The translations under genes and the position numbers were made by a program. A DNA stretch of 64,000 bases from Oceanospirillum sp047518265 (GTDB lineage: Bacteria; Pseudomonadota; Gammaproteobacteria; Pseudomonadales; Halomonadaceae). The stretch covers positions 163,777-227,776 of the forward strand of contig JAKZRG010000004.1 in NCBI GenBank assembly GCA_047518265.1, written 5' to 3'. The notes beneath the pieces are model-generated. The model worked only from the letters and a program-made list of their open reading frames with translations, was not told the DNA's origin and made no database searches. Shown here piece after piece: positions 17,031 through 26,648 of the stretch (within the stretch, counting starts at the first letter, position 1; the number at the start of each line of letters is the position of its first letter).

Positions 17031-17044
17031 TTACTTTTTAGTTT

Positions 17045-17076
17045 TAAAAATGCCCGGAATATCCGGGCATTTTTCT
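17045..17076. terminator. Bidirectional terminator between the GGDEF gene and the RND permease gene
   Basis: AAAAATGCCCGG and CCGGGCATTTTT form a perfect 12-bp stem with an AATAT loop. It serves both convergent transcripts. Confidence 0.92.
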
Positions 17077-17114
17077 TTGTAGGTTAATAGCGGCACGCAA
17101 CTTATGTCATCGCC

Positions 17115-20100
17115 CTATGTATTCTGTGTTCTATCCAATGCTTTAATACGCGCAGGGGCAAAGGTGTAGTACATCACGGGAATCACTAATAGAGTTAACA
17201 AGGTTGAAACCGTTAGGCCAAAAATTAAAGCGATGGCTAAGCCGTTAAAGATAGGATCATCCAGAATAAACAAAGCGCCTATCATGGCCGCCAGAGCTGT
17301 CAGGATAATGGGCTTCGCTCTGACAGCACCGGATTGAATCACGGCTTCCTCAAATGCCATACCTTCTCGCAATTGCTGATTAATAAAATCCACTAACAGA
17401 ATCGAGTTACGCACAATAATACCGGCTAGAGCGATCATGCCGATCATAGAGGTCGCGGTAAACTGAGAGCCCAACAGAGCATGACCCGGCATGACTCCAA
17501 TCAGTGTTAAAGGTATTGGTGTCATAATAATCAGCGGGACTCGATAAGATCGGAACTGTGCCACGACCAGCATATAGATCAGGATCATGCCTACTCCGTA
17601 AGCAATGCCCATATCTCGGAAGGTTTCATAGGTTACCTGCCATTCACCGTCCCACTTTACGGAAGGAACCAAAGGCCATTCAGGTTGCTGAATAAAGAAC
17701 TGCTCTAGGGGCATATCGTTAAATAAAGGCTGCTCTCCAAGTTGACCAATAAGGTCAAACATACCGTATAGCGGGCTATCCAACTCTCCGGCCATATCCG
17801 CAGTGACAAAGGTGACCGGTAAGAGATCTTTATGATAAATGGTCTTTTGCCACTGACTTTCAATTAAGGTAATTAATTCTGATAGAGGAATCAGTTGCCC
17901 TTCTCTACTGCGTACTTTTAGGGTGAGAAATTGTTGTAAATTGCTTTTATCTGCTTCGGTCAACTCTAAGCGAATCGGCAGAGGGTATTTCACATTGGCA
18001 TTGTGTAGATAGCTAATATCTTCACCGTTTAAGGCTGTGGACAATGCTGAAACAATACTTTGTTGAGAGACTCCCATAATAGCGGCTTTCTGACGATCAA
18101 TACGTAGTAGGTATTTTTCACTGGGTGTTTCGATCATATCGTCGACATCAACAACGCCGTCGGTTTGTTCCAGACGTTTGCGTAATGCTTTGGCAGTATC
18201 TGTCATAAGTTGATTATCTGCCGCATATATCTCGGCCACTAAAGGGGCTATGACAGGTGGACCTGGTGGTACTTCAACAATCTTAATATTGGCGTGATAT
18301 TTTTTACCTATTGCCTGAAGAGGGGCTCGAATGGCTAAGGCGATTTCGTGGCTCTTGCGTTCACGGTGTGATTTATCCACAAAGTTAACTTGGATGTCAC
18401 CACTGTGAGGGTCTTTACGCAGATAATATTGTCTAACCAGTCCGTTAAAATTAATCGGAGCGGCTGTCCCTGCATAGGTTTGATAATGGGTCACTTCCGG
18501 GACATTTTGTAAATATTCACCCAGTTCCAGTAAGACTCTTTGAGTTAGCTCGACAGGCGTACCTTCCGGCATATCTACAATAATCTGTACTTCAGATTTG
18601 TTATCGAAGGGTAGCATTTTTAATACAACGGACAGTGTTGCGGGTAATGCAGCAGCGGCCAGTGTTAAACCAATAATCACGACACTCAGCAAAATTCGCA
18701 TGCTTCGGCCCTTCTTCTCTCGTAGAAAAGGCGTTAGTAGGACTCGGAAAAAACGCAATAAACCAGGGCTGCCTGCGGAGTGATCTTCAATATTTTCTGC
18801 TTTAGAGTCTTTAGCCTGATTATCCGATGAGCTGTGTTTTAGCAGCTTAAAAGCCAGCCATGGGGTGACCACAAAGGCGATGATCAGTGAGATCAGCATA
18901 CCCATGCTGGCATTGATAGGAATAGGGCTCATATAGGGGCCCATCAGGCCAGTGACAAAAGCCATCGGCATTAGGGCGGCGATAACGGTAAAGGTCGCCA
19001 GAATAGTTGGACCACCCACTTCATCTACCGCTAGAGGAATCGCTTCCTGTATAGACTTGCCGCCTATGCTCAGGTGTCGATGGATATTCTCCACCACCAC
19101 AATGGCATCATCGACTAAGATGCCGATAGAGAAGATCAGAGCAAAAAGGGATACCCGGTTCAGAGTAAAGCCATAGGCCCATGACGCAAATAGAGTGATC
19201 ATTAGGGTGATAACAATTGCCAAGCCTACAATCAGTGCCTGACGCCAGCCAAGAGTCGCTAATACCAATAAAACCACGGAGCCTGTGGCAAAAATTAACT
19301 TAGATATTAGGGTGTTTGATTTATTATTGGCCGTTTGACCATAATCCCGGGTGACCGTGACTTGCACACCATCAGGAATGGCGATGTTTTTTAATTGCTC
19401 CAAGCGACGGTTAATGCTTTGGGTAATATCAATGGCGTTTTGTCCGGGCTGCTTGGCGATGGCCAGAGTAACCGCAGGATATAAGGAGTGGCTGAGGGGC
19501 TCTAAGTGGTGTGTTTCAGAGCTATTAAACGCTGGGCCTAATCCCATAAAGACACTTTGTTCTGGAGTATCAGGTCCTAGGCGAATATCTGCCACATCCT
19601 GCAGATAAACAGGGGCGCCATTATTTAGACCAACAACCAATTGAGAAACGTCTTGTATCGAGCTTAAGAATTCCCCTGTCTGGATAGGAATCACCTGATT
19701 ATTTTGGACAACCTGGTTATCACCACTGGCCATATTACTGGCCTGTAATGCATTACGAAGATCCTCAAGGCTTAAGTTAAAACCAGATAACAGGGTTGGA
19801 TCTAACTGCACATGTACGACATTATCGGGGCCGCCCAGTGTGTAGATATCACGAGTCCCCTTGATGCGCTTCAGCTCAACTTCCAAATTGTGGGCGATCT
19901 TTTTTAATTCATGGCTGGCAATATCAGGATTATCGGACCATAGGGTTAAGCTCATGATAGGCACATCATCAATACCCATTGGCTTAATCAAGGGTTGAGA
20001 AACCCCTAGATTTTTGGGTAGCCAGTCCTGATGAGATTGCACCTGATTATACAGTCTAACAATGGCTTCCTGACGGGTGATACCCACCTCAAACTGTACG

Positions 20101-20402
20101 GTTAATACCGACATTCCTGGTCGAGAAACAGACATCACATGTTCAACCCCTTCAACCTCGGACATAACCTGTTCCGCAGGCGTTGAGACGAGTTGCTCGA
20201 CCTCCTTGGGCGTGGCACCGGGGAAGGCCATAAAAATATTGGCAAAGGTGACATCGATCTGAGGTTCTTCTTCCTTTGGTGTAATCAGGATCGCTAATAG
20301 TCCTAGCAACATACCGACAATCGCCAGTAAAGGCGTAATCTCGGTATTTTGAAAGGCTCGGGCGGTGAGGCCTGAGATACCCAGTTTTTTATCCTCATAC
20401 AT
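17115..20402 (-). CDS. RND efflux permease (AcrB/HAE1 superfamily)
   Basis: This inner-membrane proton-driven exporter of about 1095 residues has twelve helices and two large periplasmic loops. The proton-relay aspartates are in GILVDDAIVVVENIHRHL and the second-half motif is TSMIGMIALAGIIVRNSILL. I chose the ATG at 20402 (MYEDKKLGISG), which follows GAGGGA and matches the family N-terminus; another ATG at 20423 is possible. It overlaps the membrane-fusion gene by 8 bp, so the two are translated together. No outer-membrane TolC-type gene is adjacent. The substrate is unknown; the EEEPQIDV segment is common in exporters of organic solvents and drugs. Confidence 0.92.
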   Translation of the reverse strand: MYEDKKLGISGLTARAFQNTEITPLLAIVGMLLGLLAILITPKEEEPQIDVTFANIFMAFPGATPKEVEQLVSTPAEQVMSEVEGVEHVMSVSRPGMSVLTVQFEVGITRQEAIVRLYNQVQSHQDWLPKNLGVSQPLIKPMGIDDVPIMSLTLWSDNPDIASHELKKIAHNLEVELKRIKGTRDIYTLGGPDNVVHVQLDPTLLSGFNLSLEDLRNALQASNMASGDNQVVQNNQVIPIQTGEFLSSIQDVSQLVVGLNNGAPVYLQDVADIRLGPDTPEQSVFMGLGPAFNSSETHHLEPLSHSLYPAVTLAIAKQPGQNAIDITQSINRRLEQLKNIAIPDGVQVTVTRDYGQTANNKSNTLISKLIFATGSVVLLVLATLGWRQALIVGLAIVITLMITLFASWAYGFTLNRVSLFALIFSIGILVDDAIVVVENIHRHLSIGGKSIQEAIPLAVDEVGGPTILATFTVIAALMPMAFVTGLMGPYMSPIPINASMGMLISLIIAFVVTPWLAFKLLKHSSSDNQAKDSKAENIEDHSAGSPGLLRFFRVLLTPFLREKKGRSMRILLSVVIIGLTLAAAALPATLSVVLKMLPFDNKSEVQIIVDMPEGTPVELTQRVLLELGEYLQNVPEVTHYQTYAGTAAPINFNGLVRQYYLRKDPHSGDIQVNFVDKSHRERKSHEIALAIRAPLQAIGKKYHANIKIVEVPPGPPVIAPLVAEIYAADNQLMTDTAKALRKRLEQTDGVVDVDDMIETPSEKYLLRIDRQKAAIMGVSQQSIVSALSTALNGEDISYLHNANVKYPLPIRLELTEADKSNLQQFLTLKVRSREGQLIPLSELITLIESQWQKTIYHKDLLPVTFVTADMAGELDSPLYGMFDLIGQLGEQPLFNDMPLEQFFIQQPEWPLVPSVKWDGEWQVTYETFRDMGIAYGVGMILIYMLVVAQFRSYRVPLIIMTPIPLTLIGVMPGHALLGSQFTATSMIGMIALAGIIVRNSILLVDFINQQLREGMAFEEAVIQSGAVRAKPIILTALAAMIGALFILDDPIFNGLAIALIFGLTVSTLLTLLVIPVMYYTFAPARIKALDRTQNT

Positions 20403-21438
20403 CGCTATTGTCCCTCGCGGCATTGATCTCTTTTAAAACCTGGTTGGGATTAAGAGCGATACGATCTCCTGGAAGTAAGCCTGATAGGATTTCAACGTTA
20501 TTTTGATCTTGCTTGCCAATGCGTACTTGCCTCAATTGGGGTTTATTTTTCTGATTGAGAACATAGACAGCTTGTAGCTCACTGCGAGAAATTAAGGACT
20601 GCTTGGGAATATTAATGCTTTGATAGCTGGAGATAGGAACGGATATCTTAACCATCATTCCAGGGTATAGATTTGGTTGGTTTCTAGGCAGATCGATGCG
20701 AACTTGAAAGTTATGTGTTTTGGCATCGGCATAAGGATAAATGGTTAGAGATTGTGCAGGAATAACCTGGTTATTGGGCAAAAGTATCTCTGCCAGTTGG
20801 TGTTTACGCACACCTTCGGCATATTTTTGCGGTAGGTTAACATTCACTCTTAGTTGTTCTAGATCGATGCCACTCATTAGTGGCGAACCGGGAGCGACAA
20901 CTTCTCCTTGTTCTACGTGACGCTGAGTCACGACACCACCATAGGGTGCAATAACCTTAGTATAAGAAACCTGCTTTTGGGCTTCTTTTAATGCGGCATT
21001 GGCCTGTCGATAACTGGCTTTTGCTCCATCCAGTTGGTTTTTAGCTTGATCAAACTGGGCTTGTGACGCCAAGTGTTTCTTATAGATTCCTCTGATACGG
21101 TTAAAATTTTGTTCCGCATCTTTTAGATTCGCTTGTGCAGCTTTACTGGCGGCTTGTGACTGCTCTAAACGTGCCTGCTGTTCACTATCACTGATCTGCA
21201 ATAATACCGAACCGGGTTGAACGCTATCATTCACATCATAATAAACAGCGCTAATGGTTCCGGCTGTTTGTGCTGCAACTGTGCTTTTACGGATCGCTTC
21301 AATGGTTCCATCTAGGTGAATAGCTTGGCTACGGGTCTCTGTTTTGAGCGTTAAGGTTTCTAAAGCGATCGCTGGACTTGCCAGCAAATAAAGCAGGCTG
21401 GTGATGGACAGCCATTTGGCAGGGGCAGCTGTAAGCAT
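20395..21438 (-). CDS. RND efflux periplasmic adaptor (membrane fusion protein)
   Basis: This 347-residue HlyD/AcrA-type adaptor has a signal peptide (to about residue 25, SPAIA), a split lipoyl domain (TAGTISAVYYDVNDSVQPG and APYGGVVTQRHVEQGEVVAPG), a long alpha-hairpin of Gln/Ala-rich coiled coil (about 100-165) and a beta-barrel (PNLYPGMMVKI). It bridges the inner-membrane pump and an outer-membrane channel. It lies upstream of, and overlaps, the RND permease gene. It lacks a lipobox cysteine, so it is probably soluble in the periplasm. Confidence 0.9.
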   Translation of the reverse strand: MLTAAPAKWLSITSLLYLLASPAIALETLTLKTETRSQAIHLDGTIEAIRKSTVAAQTAGTISAVYYDVNDSVQPGSVLLQISDSEQQARLEQSQAASKAAQANLKDAEQNFNRIRGIYKKHLASQAQFDQAKNQLDGAKASYRQANAALKEAQKQVSYTKVIAPYGGVVTQRHVEQGEVVAPGSPLMSGIDLEQLRVNVNLPQKYAEGVRKHQLAEILLPNNQVIPAQSLTIYPYADAKTHNFQVRIDLPRNQPNLYPGMMVKISVPISSYQSINIPKQSLISRSELQAVYVLNQKNKPQLRQVRIGKQDQNNVEILSGLLPGDRIALNPNQVLKEINAARDNSDV

Positions 21439-21576
21439 TTCATAGTCTCCGGCAAGGCGTATTTCTCTGGAACGTATTAATTCACACCCAATATATTAGC
21501 TTAATCTAATTATTAGATAAATAGTCGATGAACAAAAAATATACAGCAGAGAGAGGAGTCAGTTTTGATAGGCAAT

Positions 21577-21604
21577 AAAAAAGGCCGCTCTAAGGCGACC
21601 TTTT
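21577..21604 (-). terminator. Terminator after rpoH
   Basis: On the minus strand AAGG-T-CGC pairs with GCG-G-CCTT around a short loop, followed by a run of Us. It separates rpoH from the efflux operon downstream. Confidence 0.8.
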
Positions 21605-21630
21605 CAATAGAACTATTTTTGTTTAGCGGG

Positions 21631-22491
21631 TTAAGCTGATGCTTCCATCATCTTTTTCACCTTGTTCATGGCGTTTTTCTCTAACTGGCGAATACGCTCA
21701 GCGGAAACACTATAAACATCGGCTAATTCATGCAGAGTGGCCTTGCTGTCTGTTAGCCAACGTTTTTGCAGAATATCCTGACTGCGTTCATCAAGTTGTG
21801 ACATGGCATTTTGTAAACGTGATGACGCATCGGCTGCCCAGTCAGAATCTTCAAGCTCAGTTGCCGGGTTATATCGGTGATCTTCCAGGTAATAAGCCGG
21901 TGCTTGATAAGCCTGGTCATCGTCATCGTCACCATAGGCATCAAAGGATGCATCATGAGCACTTAGGCGACTTTCCATTTGACGCACGGTCTGAGGTTTA
22001 ACATCCAGATCCTGTGCAATGGCATCAACTTCTTGATTGTTTAACCAACCCAGACCTTTTTTGGCACTGCGCAGATTAAAAAACAGTTTACGTTGTGCTT
22101 TGGTGGTTGCTACTTTCACAATACGCCAGTTACGCAGTACGTATTCATGAATCTCGGCTTTAATCCAATGCACTGCAAAGGATACCAAGCGAACACCCAC
22201 ATTAGGATCAAAACGTTTTACCGCTTTCATCAAGCCAACATTACCTTCCTGAATAAGGTCTGCTTGAGGTAAGCCATAACCGGAATAGCTTTTAGCAATA
22301 TGAACGACAAAACGCAGATGAGATAACACCAATTCCCTAGCGGCATCTATATCTGCCTGATCGAATAAGCGACGAGCAAGATCCTGCTCACGCTCTACGG
22401 ATAATACCGGGAAGCTATTAGCGACTTGAATATAAGCATTCAAATCCTGTCCAGGGGACAGGGTATCTATCGTTTGTAGGCCCTTGTTCAT
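21631..22491 (-). CDS. rpoH: Heat-shock sigma factor RpoH (sigma-32)
   Basis: This 286-residue sigma factor (E. coli 284) has region 2 DLIQEGNVGLMKAVKRFDP, the RpoH box QRKLFFNLRS that marks sigma-32 and its chaperone/FtsH contacts, and a region 4 helix-turn-helix near the C-terminus (LHELADVYSVSAERIRQLE). It directs RNA polymerase to heat-shock promoters, of which two are visible in this window before grpE and dnaK. The ftsYEX-rpoH order is conserved in gammaproteobacteria. A sigma-70-like promoter lies upstream. Confidence 0.97.
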   Translation of the reverse strand: MNKGLQTIDTLSPGQDLNAYIQVANSFPVLSVEREQDLARRLFDQADIDAARELVLSHLRFVVHIAKSYSGYGLPQADLIQEGNVGLMKAVKRFDPNVGVRLVSFAVHWIKAEIHEYVLRNWRIVKVATTKAQRKLFFNLRSAKKGLGWLNNQEVDAIAQDLDVKPQTVRQMESRLSAHDASFDAYGDDDDDQAYQAPAYYLEDHRYNPATELEDSDWAADASSRLQNAMSQLDERSQDILQKRWLTDSKATLHELADVYSVSAERIRQLEKNAMNKVKKMMEASA

Positions 22492-22566
22492 ATAACCTCG
22501 AAGAAGATGTTTATTCTGATCTTATCTGAGCGCGTCAGACGCAATAAGTTCAATTCAGGAGCATTT

Positions 22567-22594
22567 AATATAGATATTCCTGACCTTTTTGCAA
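22567..22594 (-). promoter_or_regulatory. Possible sigma-70 promoter for rpoH
   Basis: Reading the minus strand, TTGCAA, a 16-base spacer and TATATT form a plausible -35/-10 pair. The leader to the rpoH ATG would be about 70 nt. This is a match by eye only. Confidence 0.4.
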
Positions 22595-22647
22595 GAGGTT
22601 CAGCTTGCATACTCAGATTTATCGGCCTTATGAGCCTAATTTTTAGT

Positions 22648-23712
22648 TTATCTGGGTTCTATTGCACCCAGATGACGGCTAACCGCTAACCAAGCGCCGA
22701 GCCAGCCAAGCACTGTACCAGATATGAGTAGTAGTAGGGAATCCCCAAAACCTAGGCCAATCAGCTCAAAGCTGGCAGCGTCGTAAGCGCTGGCGAGAGA
22801 GCGCACAGGGCCATCTAACCAGAGCAAGCTGATACTGATAATCCACCAAGCCAATAGGCTACCGCCTAAGCCATACCAGATTCCGGTATAAAGGAAGGGG
22901 CGGCGAATAAAAGCATTACTACCACCGACCAGCTTAACAATAACAATTTCATCCCGACGGTTTTCAATGGCTAACCGGATCGTATTACCCACCACTAATA
23001 ACACGGCGATGCCTAACAGAATAGCTAAAGCACTGACCGCACGTTGGCTGAGCTCCATGATATAATAGAGACGTTTCACCCAATCTAGATCAAGTTGAGC
23101 TTCCTCAACTTCTTTCATCTGCTGCAACTCTTTTAGCAGGCTTTCCTGCTGATCAAGTCCACCGATATTACTGGCCGGGCGAACGACAAGAACGCTGGGT
23201 AGGGGATTACCTTCAAGATAATCCAGAGCCTCACCAAAACCAGAAAACTGTTTAAATTCTTTTAGAGCCTGATCCTTGGATATGTAGCTAACACTGGCGA
23301 TATCACTGCGCAAATCCAATTTTAAGCGCAGAGATTGTGCTTGAGTTTCACTGACTTCCATTTTCAGGAATAAGGAAACCTGAGAAGTGCCATCCCAATT
23401 GCTGGTGACCACTTGGGCATTGTTCAGAAATAGATAAAGCCCTGTAGGCAGTGCTAAAGCGATAGCGAGTACAGCCCAGGTCATCAAGCTGGAAAAAGGC
23501 GTACGTATCACTCGCCAAAGGCTATCTTGTGCCATTAAACGGTGATGACGTAACCAGCTACGGGTTTTATTACCGGTATTAATCTCGGACTGACTGGCGC
23601 CTTTTGCTGTTGGTTCTGCCGTTTTGCGTTTAGGGGCCACAGGTCTAGGAGTGGAAACACTGGCGCCTCTTGGTGAGGTTCCTCGGTTGTTAGATTTACT
23701 TGAATCGTTCAC
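22648..23712 (-). CDS. ftsX: Cell-division membrane protein FtsX
   Basis: This 354-residue protein (E. coli 352) has a hydrophilic basic N-terminus of about 75 residues, four transmembrane helices (first at WAVLAIALALPTGLYLFL) and a periplasmic loop between helices 1 and 2. FtsX recruits and activates amidase activators such as EnvC at the septum in an ATP-dependent way with FtsE. The start is GTG, overlapping the ftsE stop codon as GTGA. Confidence 0.95.
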   Translation of the reverse strand: MNDSSKSNNRGTSPRGASVSTPRPVAPKRKTAEPTAKGASQSEINTGNKTRSWLRHHRLMAQDSLWRVIRTPFSSLMTWAVLAIALALPTGLYLFLNNAQVVTSNWDGTSQVSLFLKMEVSETQAQSLRLKLDLRSDIASVSYISKDQALKEFKQFSGFGEALDYLEGNPLPSVLVVRPASNIGGLDQQESLLKELQQMKEVEEAQLDLDWVKRLYYIMELSQRAVSALAILLGIAVLLVVGNTIRLAIENRRDEIVIVKLVGGSNAFIRRPFLYTGIWYGLGGSLLAWWIISISLLWLDGPVRSLASAYDAASFELIGLGFGDSLLLLISGTVLGWLGAWLAVSRHLGAIEPR

Positions 23713-24377
23713 CGTTGGCCTCCGCTACTTGATAAGGCACCTTGATTAAGGGTCAGTACTCTCTTTCCCATGCGAGCAATAAGATCCAGATCGTGACTGG
23801 CAATTAATACGGTCACTTCCCGTTCGTTAAATTGTTCAAACAGGTGCATGATCTCGGAGGATAATTTGGGATCAAGGTTACCGGTGGGCTCGTCTGCGAG
23901 AATAATAGGGGGTTTTTTTACAACAGCACGGGCGATACCCACCCGTTGTTGTTCACCGCCGGATAACATTATGGGGTTGAGTTTTTCTTTACTTAGCAAT
24001 CCCACCTTATCCAGAGCAGCCCGAACTCGGTTGCCGATCATTTTAGGATCAGCGCCTTCGATGAGTAGGGGTAGAGCGACGTTATCAAAAACACTGCGAT
24101 CAAATAGCAGCTGATGGTTCTGGAAAACGACGCCGATATTACGTCTTAAAGCCGGGATTTTGCTTTTAGACATCTTGGAAAGGTTTTCACCGTTAACCAC
24201 CACTTGTCCGTTAGTGGCCTTCTCCATGCGCATAATCAACTTTAATAGCGTACTTTTACCGGCCCCTGAGTGGCCGGTAAGAAAGCACATTTCACCCTTG
24301 TTAATGGTGAAATCCAAGTGTTTAAGCGCATCAAAGCCATTTTCGTAACGTTTGCTGACGTTAGCGAAGTGGATCAT
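23709..24377 (-). CDS. ftsE: Cell-division ATP-binding protein FtsE
   Basis: This 222-residue ABC ATPase has exactly the E. coli length when started at MIHFANVSKRY, which has an AGGA site; an ATG seven codons upstream is in frame but has no ribosome binding site and would add an unrelated extension. Walker A is TGHSGAGKSTLL, the signature LSGGEQQRVGIARA, and Walker B IILADEPTGNLD. It powers FtsX in septal peptidoglycan hydrolysis. It is the middle gene of ftsY-ftsE-ftsX. Confidence 0.95.
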   Translation of the reverse strand: MIHFANVSKRYENGFDALKHLDFTINKGEMCFLTGHSGAGKSTLLKLIMRMEKATNGQVVVNGENLSKMSKSKIPALRRNIGVVFQNHQLLFDRSVFDNVALPLLIEGADPKMIGNRVRAALDKVGLLSKEKLNPIMLSGGEQQRVGIARAVVKKPPIILADEPTGNLDPKLSSEIMHLFEQFNEREVTVLIASHDLDLIARMGKRVLTLNQGALSSSGGQR

Positions 24378-24410
24378 AGCTTCCTGCGTTGAACTCATAG
24401 GCGACTCGGC

Positions 24411-25796
24411 TTAAGACTCAGATTGATCAAACAGTGCATTGGTAAACTGATCGGCATCAAACGGACGTAAATCATCAACTTGTTCACCAACACCTATATA
24501 ACGGATAGGAATTTCCATCTGCTTCGCTAGGGCAAATACAATACCACCCTTCGCGGTACCATCCAGTTTGGTCAGGGTAATGCCGGTCAGGCCTACCGCT
24601 TCATCAAATAGGCTGGCTTGGGACAGAGCGTTTTGTCCTGTACCTGCATCGACAACCAACATGGTTTCATGAGGTGCGCTGTCGTCGAGCTTTTTCATCA
24701 CACGGGTGACTTTTTTCAGCTCTTCCATCAGATGACTTTTATTTTGCAAGCGCCCCGCGGTATCTGCAATTAATACATCAACATTACGGGCTTTAGCGGC
24801 CTGAATAGCATCAAAAATAACGGAAGCACTATCGGCTCCGGTATGCTGAGCAATAACAGGTACTTTGTTACGCTCACCCCATACCTGTAGCTGTTCTACC
24901 GCAGCAGCACGGAAGGTATCACCGGCTGCGAGCATGACACTTTTGCCTTCACTCTGGAATTTTTTTGCCAGCTTACCAATGGTTGTGGTTTTACCCACAC
25001 CATTTACGCCAACCATCAGGATGACATAAGGCGTCTTGCTTTGATCGATAACAAGAGGCTTGTTAGCAGGCTCAAGCATGCTTCTCAGCTCATCCTTTAA
25101 CGCTTGGTAAAGAGCCTGAGCATCTGCCAATTGTTTGCGTTGCACCCGATCGGTAAGGCGATCGATAATTTCAGCCGTTGCTTCAACACCGATATCTGCC
25201 ACAAGTAGCTGGGTTTCAAGTTCTTCCAGCAGATCATCATCAATCTGCTTTTTACCCAGAAACAGGCTGGCAAGCCCTTCGGTAAGGTTGGAGCGAGTAC
25301 GGCCTAAACCTGCCTTAATACGAGCAAAGAAACCGGCTTTTTTAGGTTTCTCTTGCACGGGCTCAGGAGCCGGTTGCTCGATAGCTGCTTCAACCTTAGG
25401 TTCTTCAACAGTCGTTTCTTTAACAACGGGCTGCTCTTCGACAACAGGGCGTTCTTCAACAACAGAGCGTTCTTCAACAACAGAGAGTGCTTCAGCTTTG
25501 CTCTCTTCAATAGATGAAGCTGTTTTTTCTGCTTCAGGCTCAACAGGTATCGATTTTTCCACCTGAAGCTTTGCTTCGGTGACCGTAGCTTCAGGAGCCG
25601 TCGTTTCAGAGGGTACAGAAGCAGTGTCAGAGGTTTCTGAGATAGCTTCAGTTGTCGTTGTTTCAACCGGCGCCGATTCTGTCGACTGTACTTCCGGTGG
25701 CGTTTCAACAACCTGTTCTTCTATTTGAGGTTCAGCCACCTGAGGTTCAGGTTGAGCCGACTTTTTATTTTTTTTGCGTTTGAATAAGCCAAACAT
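24411..25796 (-). CDS. ftsY: Signal recognition particle receptor FtsY
   Basis: This 461-residue GTPase has a basic start (MFGLFKRKKNKK), a long acidic A domain (about 15-160), and the NG domain with GVNGVGKTTTIGKLA (G1), DTFRAAAVEQL, DTAGRLQNKSHLM (G3) and TKLDGTAKGG (G4). It docks ribosome-SRP complexes at the membrane. The A domain contains tandem units of the VVEER/VVEEQ type (about residues 106-125). It is the first gene of the operon, divergent from rsmD. Confidence 0.96.
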   Translation of the reverse strand: MFGLFKRKKNKKSAQPEPQVAEPQIEEQVVETPPEVQSTESAPVETTTTEAISETSDTASVPSETTAPEATVTEAKLQVEKSIPVEPEAEKTASSIEESKAEALSVVEERSVVEERPVVEEQPVVKETTVEEPKVEAAIEQPAPEPVQEKPKKAGFFARIKAGLGRTRSNLTEGLASLFLGKKQIDDDLLEELETQLLVADIGVEATAEIIDRLTDRVQRKQLADAQALYQALKDELRSMLEPANKPLVIDQSKTPYVILMVGVNGVGKTTTIGKLAKKFQSEGKSVMLAAGDTFRAAAVEQLQVWGERNKVPVIAQHTGADSASVIFDAIQAAKARNVDVLIADTAGRLQNKSHLMEELKKVTRVMKKLDDSAPHETMLVVDAGTGQNALSQASLFDEAVGLTGITLTKLDGTAKGGIVFALAKQMEIPIRYIGVGEQVDDLRPFDADQFTNALFDQSES

Positions 25797-26030
25797 GGGA
25801 TAAATTCTGTGTAGATGATATGGAAAATAGCCGGGCCTATCCTACCACTTGTCGTGCACGGGGGGTACAATCCACGACGTATTGTCCGGCCTAGGACAAG
25901 AGTTTTTTAGACATCACTTCATTTTAATAGTGCTTTTACCGTTTTTTTGCTTTTTCTAAGCGTTACAGCACGGCCTTCAGCAGCACGCTTTGCGTGGTTT
26001 TATCGGTTTATAACAAAGTTCAACGAGATT

Positions 26031-26648
26031 ATGGCAAGAAAAAAACAGAGTAGACCGTCATCGGCTAAACCTTCAAAAACGGGGGCAGGGCGTAATGAAT
26101 TAAGGATCATTGCTGGTGAATGGCGTGGACGTAAGTTGCCTTTTCCTGATGGTCAGGGATTACGGCCAACAGGAGATCGATTAAGAGAAACCCTGTTTAA
26201 TTGGCTCTCCTTTTCTATTCACGGGGCTCAGGTATTGGATCTGTTCACTGGTAGTGGTGCATTAGGCTTGGAAGCTTTGTCTCGTGGTGCTAAGGGAGCG
26301 ACCTTTCTGGATACTCACTCCGGTGTGGTGCGTCAGATGAGAGATAATCTAAAAACCTTGAACTGCCAAAGTGCTGAAGTCGTACAAATGGATGCCTTGC
26401 AGTGGCTAAAGCAGGGTTCAGATCAATGTTTTGATCTCGTCTTTTTGGACCCTCCTTTTGGTCAGGATCTGTTATTACCTGCTTGTCAGCAACTAGAGCA
26501 ACTGGATTGGTTAACAGAATCTGCTTGGATCTATATGGAAGCTGAAAAAAGTTTAGCCCTTGATCAGGTGCCAGCTAACTGGCACCTGCATCGAGAGAAA
26601 AAGATCGGACAGGTGATCTGTCGCCTATATCAGCGTCAACTGGGTTGA
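26031..26648 (+). CDS. rsmD: 16S rRNA (guanine966-N2) methyltransferase RsmD
   Basis: This 205-residue methyltransferase starts at MARKKQSRPSS; an upstream in-frame start would add 28 unrelated residues. The SAM-binding LDLFTGSGALGLEALSRGA lies near residue 68 and the catalytic motif is DPPFG. It methylates G966 in 16S rRNA in the 30S subunit. Divergent from ftsY, as in E. coli. Its 3' end overlaps the convergent TetR gene by 13 bp, and the coding sequence contains a perfect 10-bp inverted repeat at 26565-26588. Confidence 0.95.
   Translation: MARKKQSRPSSAKPSKTGAGRNELRIIAGEWRGRKLPFPDGQGLRPTGDRLRETLFNWLSFSIHGAQVLDLFTGSGALGLEALSRGAKGATFLDTHSGVVRQMRDNLKTLNCQSAEVVQMDALQWLKQGSDQCFDLVFLDPPFGQDLLLPACQQLEQLDWLTESAWIYMEAEKSLALDQVPANWHLHREKKIGQVICRLYQRQLG

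Noticed and set aside
22507..22689. A 60-codon plus-strand open frame overlapping the rpoH-ftsX gap.
   Set aside because: It runs into ftsX on the opposite strand, covers the probable rpoH promoter and has no recognisable protein features.
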